From: Bradyrhizobium lablabi
GTDB taxonomy: Bacteria; Pseudomonadota; Alphaproteobacteria; Rhizobiales; Xanthobacteraceae
NCBI RefSeq assembly: GCF_018131005.1
Contig: NZ_JAFCJK010000006.1
Location: 310,001 to 374,000, forward strand
Reading direction: 5' to 3'
Length of the DNA stretch: 64,000 nt
Shown one piece after another: positions 1-8,195 of this stretch (position 1 is its first letter; every line of letters starts with the position of its first letter). The position numbers were made by a program, and so were the translations under genes. Under the pieces are notes generated by a model, which worked only from the letters and a program-made list of their open reading frames with translations, searched no databases and was not told the origin of the DNA.

Positions 1-13
1 CGGCGACTACGGG

Positions 14-802
14 CTAAAGGACTCCCGGATGGGGATGGAGCAGTCTCGTGTACTGCGCCTTGACCGTGGCGTAGCATTCGCACGAGGTCCTCATCAGGCC
101 GTCCAGGTAGGTGATCTCGATGTGGCCGCGGCTGTAGTGAATGAAGTTCGCCTGCTGCAAAGTGTGGGCGACCAGCGATACGCTGTTGCGCCGCGCGCCG
201 ATCATCTGCGCCATCGCCTCCTGCGTCAGAACGATCTTGTCGCTGCCGGAGAGGTCGCGCATCTGCAGCAGGCATCGCGCCAGCCGAGATTCTACCGTGT
301 GCGACGCATTGCAGCCGGCGGTCTGCTGGATCTGCGCATAGATGGCGAGCCCGTGCCGTGCCAGCAACGTGCGAAACGTCGGGCTCTGGTCGCAGGCCGC
401 CCGCAAGGCGTCGAGCTCGATCGTTGAGGCAACGCCGGGCACCAGCACCACGGCAGTGTCCAGGGCCGTCGCATCGCCGAGCGCCGAGAACGCGCCAAAG
501 ATGCTGTCACGGCCGACCATCGCGACCTGTACGTGCTCGCCCCGGGCGAGCTTGACTACCAGTGAAATCACGCCCTTGTGCGGCATGTAAGCACGTCGGA
601 GCGCCTCGTCGACCTCCACCAGCACCATGTCCGAGGTGAGGTCGACCGTGCGCAGGTGTTGGCGGATCAGCTCGAAATCGCTCGGCGAGAGCGACGACAG
701 GAAACCGTTCGGTGATCGCGAAACCGAATCCAAAGCAGCCTCCTGCCTTACGGGCAAGCTTGTCTCTGGGCGCGCGCGCAACTCGACGTCCTTCAGCTCC
801 AT
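14..802 (-). CDS. Crp/Fnr-family transcriptional regulator (copy 1)
   Basis: A 262-aa one-component regulator. Residues about 35-150 form the cyclic-nucleotide-binding-type beta barrel and about 165-240 form a winged helix-turn-helix, seen as LTQEAMAQMIGARRNSVS followed by the wing. It shares the same layout and many identical stretches with the neighbour at 902-1612 (for example the CECYATVKA tail), so the pair probably arose by tandem duplication. No cysteine cluster of the FNR type is visible, so an oxygen-sensing Fe-S role is unlikely. The ligand is unknown. The start at 802 has no strong ribosome site, and an inverted repeat overlaps it. Confidence 0.85.
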   Translation of the reverse strand: MELKDVELRARPETSLPVRQEAALDSVSRSPNGFLSSLSPSDFELIRQHLRTVDLTSDMVLVEVDEALRRAYMPHKGVISLVVKLARGEHVQVAMVGRDSIFGAFSALGDATALDTAVVLVPGVASTIELDALRAACDQSPTFRTLLARHGLAIYAQIQQTAGCNASHTVESRLARCLLQMRDLSGSDKIVLTQEAMAQMIGARRNSVSLVAHTLQQANFIHYSRGHIEITYLDGLMRTSCECYATVKAQYTRLLHPHPGVL

Positions 803-854
803 ATTGGCATGTCTTCATCGCGAGCAAAACGGGTAATCCGGACGCGCCAATATG
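800..854. promoter_or_regulatory. Inverted repeat over the start of Crp/Fnr copy 1
   Basis: CATATTGGC (800-808) is matched by GCCAATATG (846-854), a perfect 9-bp inverted repeat with a 37-nt spacer that covers the start codon of the downstream regulator. It could be an operator with two half-sites or an mRNA stem that hides the start. This is inference from sequence alone. Confidence 0.3.
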
Positions 855-901
855 CAGTTTGTGCCATGGACCGGCGGTAGCGCGATCGCGCGCTCTCTGC
901 G

Positions 902-1612
902 TCAATCGACAGAGGCGGTCAATTGCTCCTCATGGGCCTTCACAGTTGCGTAGCACTCGCAGGCCGCTTTCCGCAGGCCGTCGATGTCGGTGATGTCGAT
1001 GCGCCCGCGGCTGTAGCGGAGAATGCCGGCCTGCTGAAATGCGTGCGCCACGATCGATATCGCGTTGCGTCGTACTCCGATCATCTGCGCCAGCATTTCC
1101 TGGGTCAGAGGCAATCGTTCGCTGCCGCACAAGTCCCGCGCACGCAACAGCCAGCGCGACAGCCGTGCCTCGACGGGGTGCGAAATGCCGCAGGCAACGG
1201 CTTGCTGGGTTTGCGCCAACAGCGTCTGCTCATGCAGGGCGGCCAAGGTTCGAAACGTGCTGCTGCGATCCGCCGCCGCGCGAAAATCCTCCGCCGGGAG
1301 CATCGAAGCAGTCCCCGGCACGACGACGATCGCGTGGGTCAGCAGCGGGCCGCCGTATAACGCGGCGGATCCGCCGACTATGCTGTCGTGCCCGATCGTT
1401 GCGACCTCGACCGACTGCCCGTCAGACAGACTGATCATCATCGAAACGATGCCGCTATGCGGCAGGTAGACACGCTGCACCGGAGAGCCGGCGTCGGCCA
1501 GGGTCGCGTCCTTGGTCAGCTCAACGGTTTCAAGACGCGCCTGGATTAGTCCGAGTTCCGCCGCCGGCAGAGCTCGCAACAGACGATTGAGCGGAGGCGA
1601 TACCGCGGACAT
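902..1612 (-). CDS. Crp/Fnr-family transcriptional regulator (copy 2)
   Basis: A 236-aa paralogue of the preceding gene with an N-terminal effector barrel and a C-terminal winged helix-turn-helix (LTQEMLAQMIGVRRNAIS). The ATG at 1612 is preferred over the longer GTG start at 1639 because AGGAGA lies just upstream with good spacing. It is oriented the same way as copy 1 and separated from it by about 100 nt, so the two may be co-transcribed. As in copy 1, no Fe-S cysteines are apparent. Ligand and targets cannot be read from the sequence. Confidence 0.85.
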   Translation of the reverse strand: MSAVSPPLNRLLRALPAAELGLIQARLETVELTKDATLADAGSPVQRVYLPHSGIVSMMISLSDGQSVEVATIGHDSIVGGSAALYGGPLLTHAIVVVPGTASMLPAEDFRAAADRSSTFRTLAALHEQTLLAQTQQAVACGISHPVEARLSRWLLRARDLCGSERLPLTQEMLAQMIGVRRNAISIVAHAFQQAGILRYSRGRIDITDIDGLRKAACECYATVKAHEEQLTASVD

Positions 1613-2313
1613 TGGGTCTCCTGCCGAAGGCGGGAGCACTAGGGTCTCGCATCACCTACTCTTGGCGTGTGGGATGGCAGCGAACATAGCTTCCCCGTCT
1701 AATTGCACAAGAGTTGCGGTTTCCACGGTGTACCCTTTACCGGGCAGACAGCCGACTGGCGGAGGCGATCGGGGTCGATTTGTGCCGAACAGCGGCGCCG
1801 GGCCATCGATCAAGCGCAGATTTTGCGTTACGACCGTAACGACGGGGCAATGCGCATGCGCCAAATCGTGGCGGTCGCCGACGTTGCGCAGCCCCGCGAG
1901 CTGCGAGGGATCGCCTGCGCACGAGGGGCCGATCCTCGGCCGCGATGCGGCTGAAGAAGGTTTCGCCCTTGCGGCGCATTTGTTGTTTTTCATTAACGCT
2001 AATGCGTGCGCGATCCCTGCTGTTTCGTGATCGACGCCGATCTCGCTGCAAATCGAACCTCCGGCCGCGACGTTGCGCGAGAGCCTGTAAACAGGGCGCG
2101 AGCGCGACTTGCGGCGCTTGTCCGACCTGCATCTTCATCAATGTCCAGTCCGCGCGGCGGCCCTTCGGTAGAGTTACCGGGACGGGCCCTTCTTGGTATT
2201 TGTACGGAGCAGCTCTTTAACGAACGGGTAGCGCGGACGGCCCAGTGTGGCGCCAGTCGCCGTGGGAAAGTTACGGCGTCGCGTCAACGTGTTCATCCAG
2301 AAGGGTACCCAGT
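1613..2313. other. 700-nt intergenic region upstream of the flagellin gene
   Basis: No convincing gene is present. The open frames here are rich in Arg/Pro and look like high-GC chance frames. It must hold the promoter and leader of the flagellin gene, but I could not fix a sigma-28 or sigma-54 site. One perfect palindrome, CGTTACG-AC-CGTAACG, lies at 1826-1841 and could be an operator. Confidence 0.5.
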
Positions 2314-4023
2314 ATGTCCGGCATCGTTCTTTCGGCATCGGTCCGTCAAAACCTGCTTTCGCTGCAGTCGACGGCCGATCTGCTCGCCACCACGCAGAAT
2401 CGCCTTGCCACCGGCAAGAAGGTCAACACCGCACTCGACAATCCGACCAACTTCTTCACGGCCCAGTCGCTCGACAACCGTGCCAGCGACATCAACAATC
2501 TGCTGGACGGCATCAGCAACGGCGTGCAGATCCTGCAGGCTGCGAACACCGGCATTACCTCACTGCAGAAGCTGGTCGACAGCGCCAAGTCGGTCGCCAA
2601 CCAGGCCCTGCAGACCCAGGTCGGCTATTCCGCGAAGTCGAGCTTCTCGGTCTCGCTCGGCGCCGGCGCAACCGCCTCGAATCTGTTCGGCGGCAACTCC
2701 TACACCGCCGCGACCCTGACCGGTGTCGCCGCGGGCAACGCCAACACCACGGCGACCACCACGTCGGCCGCCACGTCGCTGACGACCTCGACCGCCGCCG
2801 ACTCGATCACCGCGACCATCGCCGACGGCGATACGCTGACCGTCGACGGTCACACCATCACCTTCAAGACCGGTGCGCCGCCGGCGGCCGGCTCAGTGAC
2901 GCCCGGTTCCGGCGTCAGCGGCAACATCGTCACCGACGGCGCAGGCAACTCGCAGGTCTACCTCAACGCCGGTGGCGGCACCGTCGGCGACCTCCTGTCC
3001 GCGATCGACCTTGCGACCGGCGTCAAGACCGCCTCGGTCACGGCTGGCGCAGCCACCGTCACGACTGTCAACGGCGCCACCGCCGCCTCGGTCAACGGCT
3101 CCGGCCAGCTCGTCATCTCGACCGGCACCACCGCCGATCTCTCGATCAGCTCGAGCAACGCGTCCCTGCTGTCCTCGCTCGGCATCGGCACCGGCGGCGC
3201 GACCACCACGCTCGCCCGCAACCCATCAAGCGGGTCCAACCTCACCATCGGCACTGTCCTGCAGATCGCGGCGGTCGGTACCGGAACGGCGACCAACATC
3301 ACCTTCGGCACCGGCCCCGGCCAGGTCCACGATCTCAATGGGCTGAACGCGGCACTGGCGGGCAACAACCTGCAGGCCACGCTGGATTCGGCGGGTACGC
3401 TGACGATCCAAGCCAACAACGACAATGCCTCGCAGCAGATCGGTGCGCTCACCGGTTCCACCGGCCTGTTCGCAGGCAAGTCGGCCTCGGCTCCGGTTGT
3501 CGATCCCGTCGCTCAGGAGAAACGCGCCGGACTGGTCGCGCAGTACAACAACATCCTGTCGCAGATCGATACCACCGCGCAGGATTCCTCGTTCAACGGT
3601 GTCAACCTGCTGAACGGCGACTCGCTGAAGCTGGTGTTCAACGAGACCGGCAAGTCGACGCTGAACATCGCGGGCACGACTTTCAGCGCGGCCGGCCTTG
3701 GCCTTTCCAACCTGATCGTAGGCGTCGACTTCATCGACAACACCGCCACCAACAAGGTGTTGACCTCGGTTTCCAATGCCTCCGACGCGTTGCGTTCGAC
3801 GGCATCTTCGCTGGGTTCGAACCTCTCAATCGTGCAGATTCGTCAGGACTTTTCCAAGAACCTGATCAACGTGCTGCAGACTGGCTCGTCCAATCTGACG
3901 CTCGCCGACACCAACGAGGAAGCGGCCAACAGCCAGGCGCTGTCGACCCGCCAGTCGATCGCGGTGTCCGCGCTGGCGCTCGCCAACCAGAGCCAGCAGA
4001 GCGTGCTCCAGCTGCTCCGCTAG
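2314..4023 (+). CDS. Flagellin
   Basis: A 569-aa flagellin, the filament subunit exported by the flagellar type III system. The N-terminal D0/D1 helices (MSGIVLSASVRQNLLSLQ) and the C-terminal partner helices ending in VLQLLR are both intact. The central Gly/Thr/Ala-rich region, from about residue 160 to 390, holds two related blocks (ADGDTLTVDGHTITFKTG near 162 and a second near 311). These resemble the DUF1522 inserts known in rhizobial flagellins, though the family name is my recollection. The ATG at 2314 is chosen because the flagellin N-terminus begins there and AAGGG lies 8 nt upstream; a longer reading frame from 2245 adds an atypical leader. The TAG stop falls inside a dispersed repeat. 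Confidence 0.95.
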   Translation: MSGIVLSASVRQNLLSLQSTADLLATTQNRLATGKKVNTALDNPTNFFTAQSLDNRASDINNLLDGISNGVQILQAANTGITSLQKLVDSAKSVANQALQTQVGYSAKSSFSVSLGAGATASNLFGGNSYTAATLTGVAAGNANTTATTTSAATSLTTSTAADSITATIADGDTLTVDGHTITFKTGAPPAAGSVTPGSGVSGNIVTDGAGNSQVYLNAGGGTVGDLLSAIDLATGVKTASVTAGAATVTTVNGATAASVNGSGQLVISTGTTADLSISSSNASLLSSLGIGTGGATTTLARNPSSGSNLTIGTVLQIAAVGTGTATNITFGTGPGQVHDLNGLNAALAGNNLQATLDSAGTLTIQANNDNASQQIGALTGSTGLFAGKSASAPVVDPVAQEKRAGLVAQYNNILSQIDTTAQDSSFNGVNLLNGDSLKLVFNETGKSTLNIAGTTFSAAGLGLSNLIVGVDFIDNTATNKVLTSVSNASDALRSTASSLGSNLSIVQIRQDFSKNLINVLQTGSSNLTLADTNEEAANSQALSTRQSIAVSALALANQSQQSVLQLLR

Positions 4024-4126
4024 AGCCCTTTTCGTTCCGACGGAATCGGAACGGGGCTCTAGATTCTTGTTTTGACGCGTTTTCTTCACGCGAACCGGTT
4101 TCCACTTCGCTCGAAAACGCTCTAAA
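4021..4126. repeat. Dispersed palindromic repeat after the flagellin gene
   Basis: TAGAGCCC (4021-4028) pairs with GGGCTCTA (4054-4061), and CGTTCCGA (4033-4040) with TCGGAACG (4046-4053). A tail follows that runs through ACGCGTTTTCTTCACGCG to about 4126. The unit looks like a common Bradyrhizobium interspersed repeat (from memory, not searched). It begins exactly at the flagellin stop codon and separates the gene from its terminator. Confidence 0.7.
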
Positions 4127-4153
4127 TGGAGCCTGACAGGCAGCAAACGCCGA

Positions 4154-4183
4154 GGCGGCGGAGGAAACTCCGCCGCCTTCTTT
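4154..4183 (+). terminator. Rho-independent terminator of the flagellin gene
   Basis: GGCGGCGGAG (4154-4163), a GAAA tetraloop, then CTCCGCCGCC (4168-4177) and TTCTTT. This is a perfect 10-bp GC-rich stem with a T-rich tail. It lies 131 nt after the flagellin stop, beyond the inserted repeat. Confidence 0.85.
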
Positions 4184-4603
4184 GCCCGACGCTGCGGTGT
4201 CGCAACCATCGCGCTTGAGCGCGACGCCTCGCGGTTGTGTCCCGATGCGGGTACCCCATGCTGAGCTCGATGCCGCCTCGCGCGCCGTTAAACTTAACGT
4301 TGTGGCCGATTTGATTTGATTCAAATCGCGATCTTCCTCCACGCCGCCCGTTGCGCCGCCGCAGATAAGTGCTTGTGCTTGCAAGGGCCGAGCGGCGCAT
4401 CGCCGCACGACGCTCAAACATTTGACGGTCTCATCATCCGTATTTGCACGGGGCAGCAAAATTAACGCCGCCGTGTAGCGATACCATATACGAGTGAAAT
4501 GTGGTAGTGACACTTCTAGGTTGATTTCGATGGATGGGTATAGCGGACGCTCGCCGCAGCTGCAGCCGCGCAGCAGAAGCAGACGAATACACATGGCCGA
4601 CAC
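4184..4603. other. Intergenic region upstream of the cheY remnant
   Basis: No credible gene. Two perfect palindromes occur: CGTTAA-AC-TTAACG (4286-4299) and GATTTGA-T-TCAAATC (4313-4327). Both could be protein-binding sites. The stretch probably carried the promoter of the chemotaxis unit whose first gene is now decayed. No firm -35/-10 pair was identified. Confidence 0.4.
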
Positions 4604-4733
4604 TTGAGAACATGCCTGGTCGTCGACGATTCAGCGTGGTGGGAAGATAGGTGTCGATTCCCGGACCGTGGAGGCCGAGGACGGCGAGAATGCACTCGAA
4701 GTCTGCGAGCGCGCGATGCAGACGGGTCGGCCG
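4604..4733 (+). pseudogene. Decayed cheY-type receiver gene
   Basis: Starting at a TTG (4604) one frame reads MRTCLVVDDSA, the classic start of a single-domain CheY with its acidic pair. The reading is then lost, and a second frame from 4671 reads EAEDGENALEVCERAM, matching the next conserved block of CheY. The spacing between blocks is too short, the frame differs, and nothing resembling the phosphoacceptor LDWNMP block or the C-terminal half remains. cheR follows directly, where related genomes usually have cheY-cheB-cheR (my recollection). The simplest reading is a deletion that removed most of cheY and all of cheB. Confidence 0.75.
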
Positions 4734-4768
4734 AAGCAGCTCCAACTTACTGCCCATGAGAGGCGCCA

Positions 4769-5641
4769 GTGACGGTCCCTGACTACGAGTATCTGCGTAA
4801 AATCCTGAAGGATCATTCCGGTCTGGATCTGTCCGTCGACAAGCAATATTTGATCGAGAGCCGCCTGCTTCCGCTGGCGCGCAACTACGGTCTTTCAGGC
4901 ATTTCCGACCTCGTGCAGAAGATGAAAGATGGCTCGTCCTCGTGCATCACCCGTGTGGTGGAGGCGATGACCACCAACGAAACCTTCTTCTTTCGTGACA
5001 AGATCCCGTTCGATCATTTCCGCGACACGATCATGCCGGAGCTGCTGAAAGCGCGCGTCGGGCGCAAAGCCGTACGGATCTGGTGCGCTGCCAGTTCGAC
5101 TGGCCAGGAGCCCTATTCGCTCGCAATGTGCCTGAAGGAAATGGGCGCAGCACTGGCCGACTGGCGGGTTGAGATCATCGCCACCGACCTATCCCAGGAA
5201 GTGCTGGAGAAGTCGAGGGCCGGAATCTACAGCCAGTTCGAGGTGCAGCGCGGCCTGCCGATCCAGATGCTCGTCAAGTACTTCACGCAGTCGGGCCAGT
5301 TTTGGCAGATCCGCCCGGAGTTGCGCGCCATGGTGCAGCACCGCCAGCTCAATCTGCTGCACGATTACTCGCAGCTCGGCGTCTTCGACATCATCTTCTG
5401 CCGCAACGTGCTGATCTATTTCGACCAGGATACCAAGATCAGCATCTTCGACCGACTTGCCAGATCGATGGAAGCCGACGGCTTCCTGGTGCTCGGGGCG
5501 GCGGAAACGGTGGTCGGCCTGACCGGCATCTTCAAGCCGACCCCCGAGCGGCGGGGCCTCTATCGGCCAAGCGGGCCACGGGTTCTTGCGGCCGCCACGA
5601 TCGCGCCGCCAAGGATTGCCGCCATGGCGGCCGGACATTGA
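4769..5641 (+). CDS. cheR: CheR chemotaxis protein methyltransferase
   Basis: A 290-aa SAM-dependent glutamate O-methyltransferase acting on chemoreceptors. Residues 1-75 form the N-terminal helical domain. The catalytic domain carries TNETFFFRD near residue 72, the SAM loop CAASSTGQEPYSLAM near 107, and the FDIIFCRNVLIYF strand near 207, all diagnostic of CheR. The start is GTG at 4769 with GAGAGGCG upstream. It directly follows the cheY remnant and is only 3 nt from the PilZ gene, so the two are probably co-transcribed. No cheB or cheA is nearby, so any partner must be encoded elsewhere. Confidence 0.93.
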   Translation: MTVPDYEYLRKILKDHSGLDLSVDKQYLIESRLLPLARNYGLSGISDLVQKMKDGSSSCITRVVEAMTTNETFFFRDKIPFDHFRDTIMPELLKARVGRKAVRIWCAASSTGQEPYSLAMCLKEMGAALADWRVEIIATDLSQEVLEKSRAGIYSQFEVQRGLPIQMLVKYFTQSGQFWQIRPELRAMVQHRQLNLLHDYSQLGVFDIIFCRNVLIYFDQDTKISIFDRLARSMEADGFLVLGAAETVVGLTGIFKPTPERRGLYRPSGPRVLAAATIAPPRIAAMAAGH

Positions 5642-5644
5642 GCG

Positions 5645-5965
5645 ATGACAGACGAGGGCAAAGTTGTTGAACGCGTGACCTTCAGCCGGGGAGTTGACGT
5701 CTGCATCATGGCGATCGACGGCACTTGGCGGCGGGATTGCGTGCTCAACGCGATCTCCGACAACGACGCATCCCTCACGGTAGAAGGTTCCATCCAAGGG
5801 CTTAATCTGAAGGAGTTCTTCCTCCTGCTCTCATCGACCGGCCTTGCCTATCGCCGCTGCGAGCTGGTCCGCGTCAACGGCACCAAGGTGGACATCAGCT
5901 TTCTCAAGGGAAAGCAGGGCAAAAAGCGGCCGGCCTCCGGGGAAGCGGAACGGATCGAGGCCTGA
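5645..5965 (+). CDS. Small PilZ-domain-like protein
   Basis: A 106-aa protein whose length, beta-rich layout and motif NDASLTVEGS (the position of the PilZ [D/N]xSxxG motif), followed by FFLLLSSTGLAYRRCELV, fit a single PilZ domain. PilZ domains commonly bind cyclic di-GMP. A clean RxxxR motif is not obvious in the short N-terminus, so binding is uncertain. Linkage to cheR, with a 3-nt gap, suggests a role in motility control. The C-terminal tail is Lys/Glu rich. Confidence 0.7.
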   Translation: MTDEGKVVERVTFSRGVDVCIMAIDGTWRRDCVLNAISDNDASLTVEGSIQGLNLKEFFLLLSSTGLAYRRCELVRVNGTKVDISFLKGKQGKKRPASGEAERIEA

Positions 5966-5990
5966 GCTGCCGCGCTATCCGGCAATACGC

Positions 5991-6015
5991 GGAACGGACC
6001 GTTATCTGGAACGTT
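5991..6015 (+). promoter_or_regulatory. EcfG-type (general stress sigma) promoter-like sequence
   Basis: GGAAC (5991-5995) and CGTT (6012-6015) are separated by 16 nt, matching the alphaproteobacterial EcfG consensus. It points rightward, about 530 nt ahead of the FixJ-type gene and antisense to the small gene at 6073-6519. Nine fixed bases can occur by chance about once in a window of this size. Confidence 0.3.
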
Positions 6016-6072
6016 GGGGCATTTGTGCGGTGCCAATCAACGGCGGATCAGGTGGCTTCCGAGTGCTGTGGG

Positions 6073-6519
6073 TCAGTTCAGGCTGCTCGCCGGCGTCCTG
6101 GAATCGCGCAACATATCGAGGGTTACACCGAGGCCGGCCTCACAAGCCTTCAACACAACGGATGCCTTCAAGTAGCGTGGTGTGACGTTGTCCAGCACGA
6201 TGAGGCTGGCGGCATTGTGACCGGCAACCAAGTCCTCGCGCGCAATCGCGGCCTCGATCAACTGCGGGCTCGCCCGGACACGCCCGATCAACGCAACGAG
6301 GCCGCTCACGATCAGGTTGTGGGGAGTATGCCCCTCGCCTGGCCATGTCGCGGCGTCGTCGGCCGCCGCATTTGTCACGCAGGTTTCTCCACTGCCCGCC
6401 ACTTTTGGGGAGTGCGGTGCTACTTGTGCGTTAAGCCGTCGTCCCGTACAAATACGGGTCCATTGATCGGTATCATCGCGAGGGACGATCGAGATGCTTG
6501 TTTTGCGGGTTAGCGCCAC
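6073..6519 (-). CDS. Hypothetical protein
   Basis: A 148-aa frame starting at GTG (6519). I do not recognise the family. The C-terminal half, from about residue 70, has an orderly pattern (LVALIGRVRASPQLIEAAIA and VLDNVTPRYLKASVVL) with alternating hydrophobics and mainly G/C third positions, unlike the Arg/Pro-rich chance frames around it. The N-terminal third is less convincing, so the true start may be internal. It runs opposite to the flanking PilZ and FixJ-type genes. Confidence 0.5.
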   Translation of the reverse strand: MALTRKTSISIVPRDDTDQWTRICTGRRLNAQVAPHSPKVAGSGETCVTNAAADDAATWPGEGHTPHNLIVSGLVALIGRVRASPQLIEAAIAREDLVAGHNAASLIVLDNVTPRYLKASVVLKACEAGLGVTLDMLRDSRTPASSLN

Positions 6520-6545
6520 GCTTCACCAATGATGGACGATGACAT

Positions 6546-7181
6546 ATGGCTGAGAATGGCTCTCTCCGCGGGGAGATTTTTGTAGTCGACGATGATCCTG
6601 CCGTTCGCGACACGCTTTCCATGGTGTTGTCGGCGGCCGGCTATAGGGTCATTTGTTTCGCTGATGGCGCCGCGCTGCTGTCGGTCGCGCGAAGCAGGAC
6701 GCCGGCCTGTATCCTGCTCGACGTGCACATCCCCGGCAAATCCGGTCTTGATATTCTGAAGGAACTCCATGGCGAGGACTACCCGGCGCCGATCTTTATG
6801 ATCTCCGGGCAGGGCGACATCGCGATGGCCGTGAGTGCCATCAAGAACGGGGCACTCGATTTCATCGAGAAGCCGTTCCGCGGCAGCGAGATCGTCAGTC
6901 GATTGAACGAGGCCATCGACGCTTACACCCGCCGGCAGGCGGAGAACTCGGCCTCGCGGATCGCGTCACTGCATTTCCCGGGGCGCGAACCGCTGACGCG
7001 GCGCGAACGCGAGGTGCTCGAGCAATTCACATCCGGGGCCTCCAACAAGGAAGCCGGGCGCCATCTCGGGATCAGCCCGCGCACCATCGAGGATCACCGC
7101 GCCAACATCATGAAAAAGCTTGGGGCTCGCAACGCTGCCGATCTGGTCCGCATCGTGATGACAGCGCAACGGCAGGCCTGA
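6546..7181 (+). CDS. FixJ-family two-component response regulator
   Basis: A 211-aa regulator. The receiver domain (residues 10-125) has the acidic pair VDDD, the phosphoacceptor region ILLDVHIPGKSG, the conserved Ser/Thr site (MISGQGD) and the Lys in EKPF. The LuxR/FixJ helix-turn-helix (about 145-205) reads LTRREREVLEQFTSGASNKE then ISPRTIEDHRANIMKKLGA. It should activate transcription when phosphorylated by a sensor kinase. No cognate kinase is adjacent. The hybrid kinase at 9871-13374 has its own receiver and is not obviously its partner. Confidence 0.92.
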   Translation: MAENGSLRGEIFVVDDDPAVRDTLSMVLSAAGYRVICFADGAALLSVARSRTPACILLDVHIPGKSGLDILKELHGEDYPAPIFMISGQGDIAMAVSAIKNGALDFIEKPFRGSEIVSRLNEAIDAYTRRQAENSASRIASLHFPGREPLTRREREVLEQFTSGASNKEAGRHLGISPRTIEDHRANIMKKLGARNAADLVRIVMTAQRQA

Positions 7182-7248
7182 TCTTCAAGTTCGGCGCTTG
7201 GATTCGAGCCATGCCGCTCGCGGGTATGTGGAGGAGAGGAATGCCCGC

Positions 7249-8142
7249 GTGGAACGGCTGGATGACCTCGAAGCGTTCGTGGCGGTTATCGAGCAGGGCA
7301 GTCAAGCCGCCGCGGCGCGCCACCTTCGGCGTCCGCTGCAATCTCTGAACCGGTCGCTGATTGCCCTGGAACGGGCGGTCGGTGTGGAACTCGTGAAGCG
7401 CACGACCCGGCGATCCGAGCCCACGGAAGCCGGACGCGCGTTCTACGAGCGCGTCAAGCCGGCCGTCGCCGAGATCATCGAAGCGCGGAATGAAGCGGCC
7501 AATATGCGCGGCGAGGTATCCGGTGCGCTAAAAATTGGAGCGCCTGTGTTGTTCGCATCGAGCTTTGTCGCGCCGGCCGTTGGCCGCTTTCTGAAGCTTT
7601 ATCCGAATGTCGAGATCGAACTGAGGGCATCTGACGAGCAGGCCGACCTCCTCGCCGAAGGCCTCGACGTCGCCGTGCGGATCGGCGAATCCGTCGACGA
7701 ATCCCTGATAGCACGCAGGCTGCATGCGCTGCGCGTGGTAACCTGCGGCGCTCCCGGCTATTTCGCCGAGCACGGCCGCCCGAAGCATCCCCACGATCTG
7801 GAGCACCATCACTGTGTCGTACGTGCGGCGAGGGACGTCGTTGACAAATGGCCGTTTCGGATCGGAGGCAAGTTGCAGACGATGAAGGTGCGGGGTCGCT
7901 TCCGCACCAATAGCGCCGCGGCTATCCGCGCGGCAGCGAGCGGCGCGCTGGGCCTCGCTCAACTGCCGCTATGGCAAATCAGGGAGCTTGTCGATCGGGG
8001 TAAACTCGAGATCGTTCTGTCGGAATTCGAGGCCGACGGGATGCCGATCCAGCTCGTCTGGCCGCCGACCAGAGCGCCGCTCGAACGGTTGCGACGCTTC
8101 GTGGACTTTCTGGCAAGCGATCTCGAGACCGATTTGCTCTGA
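7249..8142 (+). CDS. LysR-family transcriptional regulator
   Basis: About 297 aa. The N-terminal winged helix-turn-helix (residues 1-62) begins MERLDDLEAFVAVIEQGSQ, followed by a linker helix and a periplasmic-binding-protein-like effector domain (90-295) starting GALKIGAPV. The GTG at 7249 is preferred over the upstream TTG (7198) because GAGGAGAGGA sits 8 nt before it and LysR proteins normally begin at this point. It is convergent with the flavoprotein gene downstream, so a direct regulatory link is not implied. Confidence 0.9.
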   Translation: MERLDDLEAFVAVIEQGSQAAAARHLRRPLQSLNRSLIALERAVGVELVKRTTRRSEPTEAGRAFYERVKPAVAEIIEARNEAANMRGEVSGALKIGAPVLFASSFVAPAVGRFLKLYPNVEIELRASDEQADLLAEGLDVAVRIGESVDESLIARRLHALRVVTCGAPGYFAEHGRPKHPHDLEHHHCVVRAARDVVDKWPFRIGGKLQTMKVRGRFRTNSAAAIRAAASGALGLAQLPLWQIRELVDRGKLEIVLSEFEADGMPIQLVWPPTRAPLERLRRFVDFLASDLETDLL

Positions 8143-8170
8143 AGCGCGATGACGATGCACACCCTTTCGG

Positions 8171-8195
8171 ATCTGTTCTGGCGATCAGAACAGAT
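8171..8195. terminator. Bidirectional terminator-like hairpin between convergent genes
   Basis: ATCTGTTCTG (8171-8180), loop GCGAT, CAGAACAGAT (8186-8195): a perfect 10-bp stem across the stop codon of the flavoprotein gene and 28 nt past the LysR stop. Neither side has a real T-run, so termination is inferred from position. Confidence 0.4.

Noticed and set aside
1652..1993. 113-aa minus-strand frame upstream of flagellin
   Set aside because: Composition is Pro/Arg-rich without a pattern or ribosome site, and a competing overlapping frame is just as long.
2247..4136. 629-aa frame overlapping the flagellin gene in another frame
   Set aside because: Its translation is Arg/His/Gln-rich and low in complexity, mirroring the codon pattern of the real flagellin frame. 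It is a GC-driven shadow.
6025..6513. 162-aa plus-strand frame after the EcfG-like promoter
   Set aside because: Cys/Arg/Gln-rich with irregular composition. The opposite-strand frame is more gene-like.
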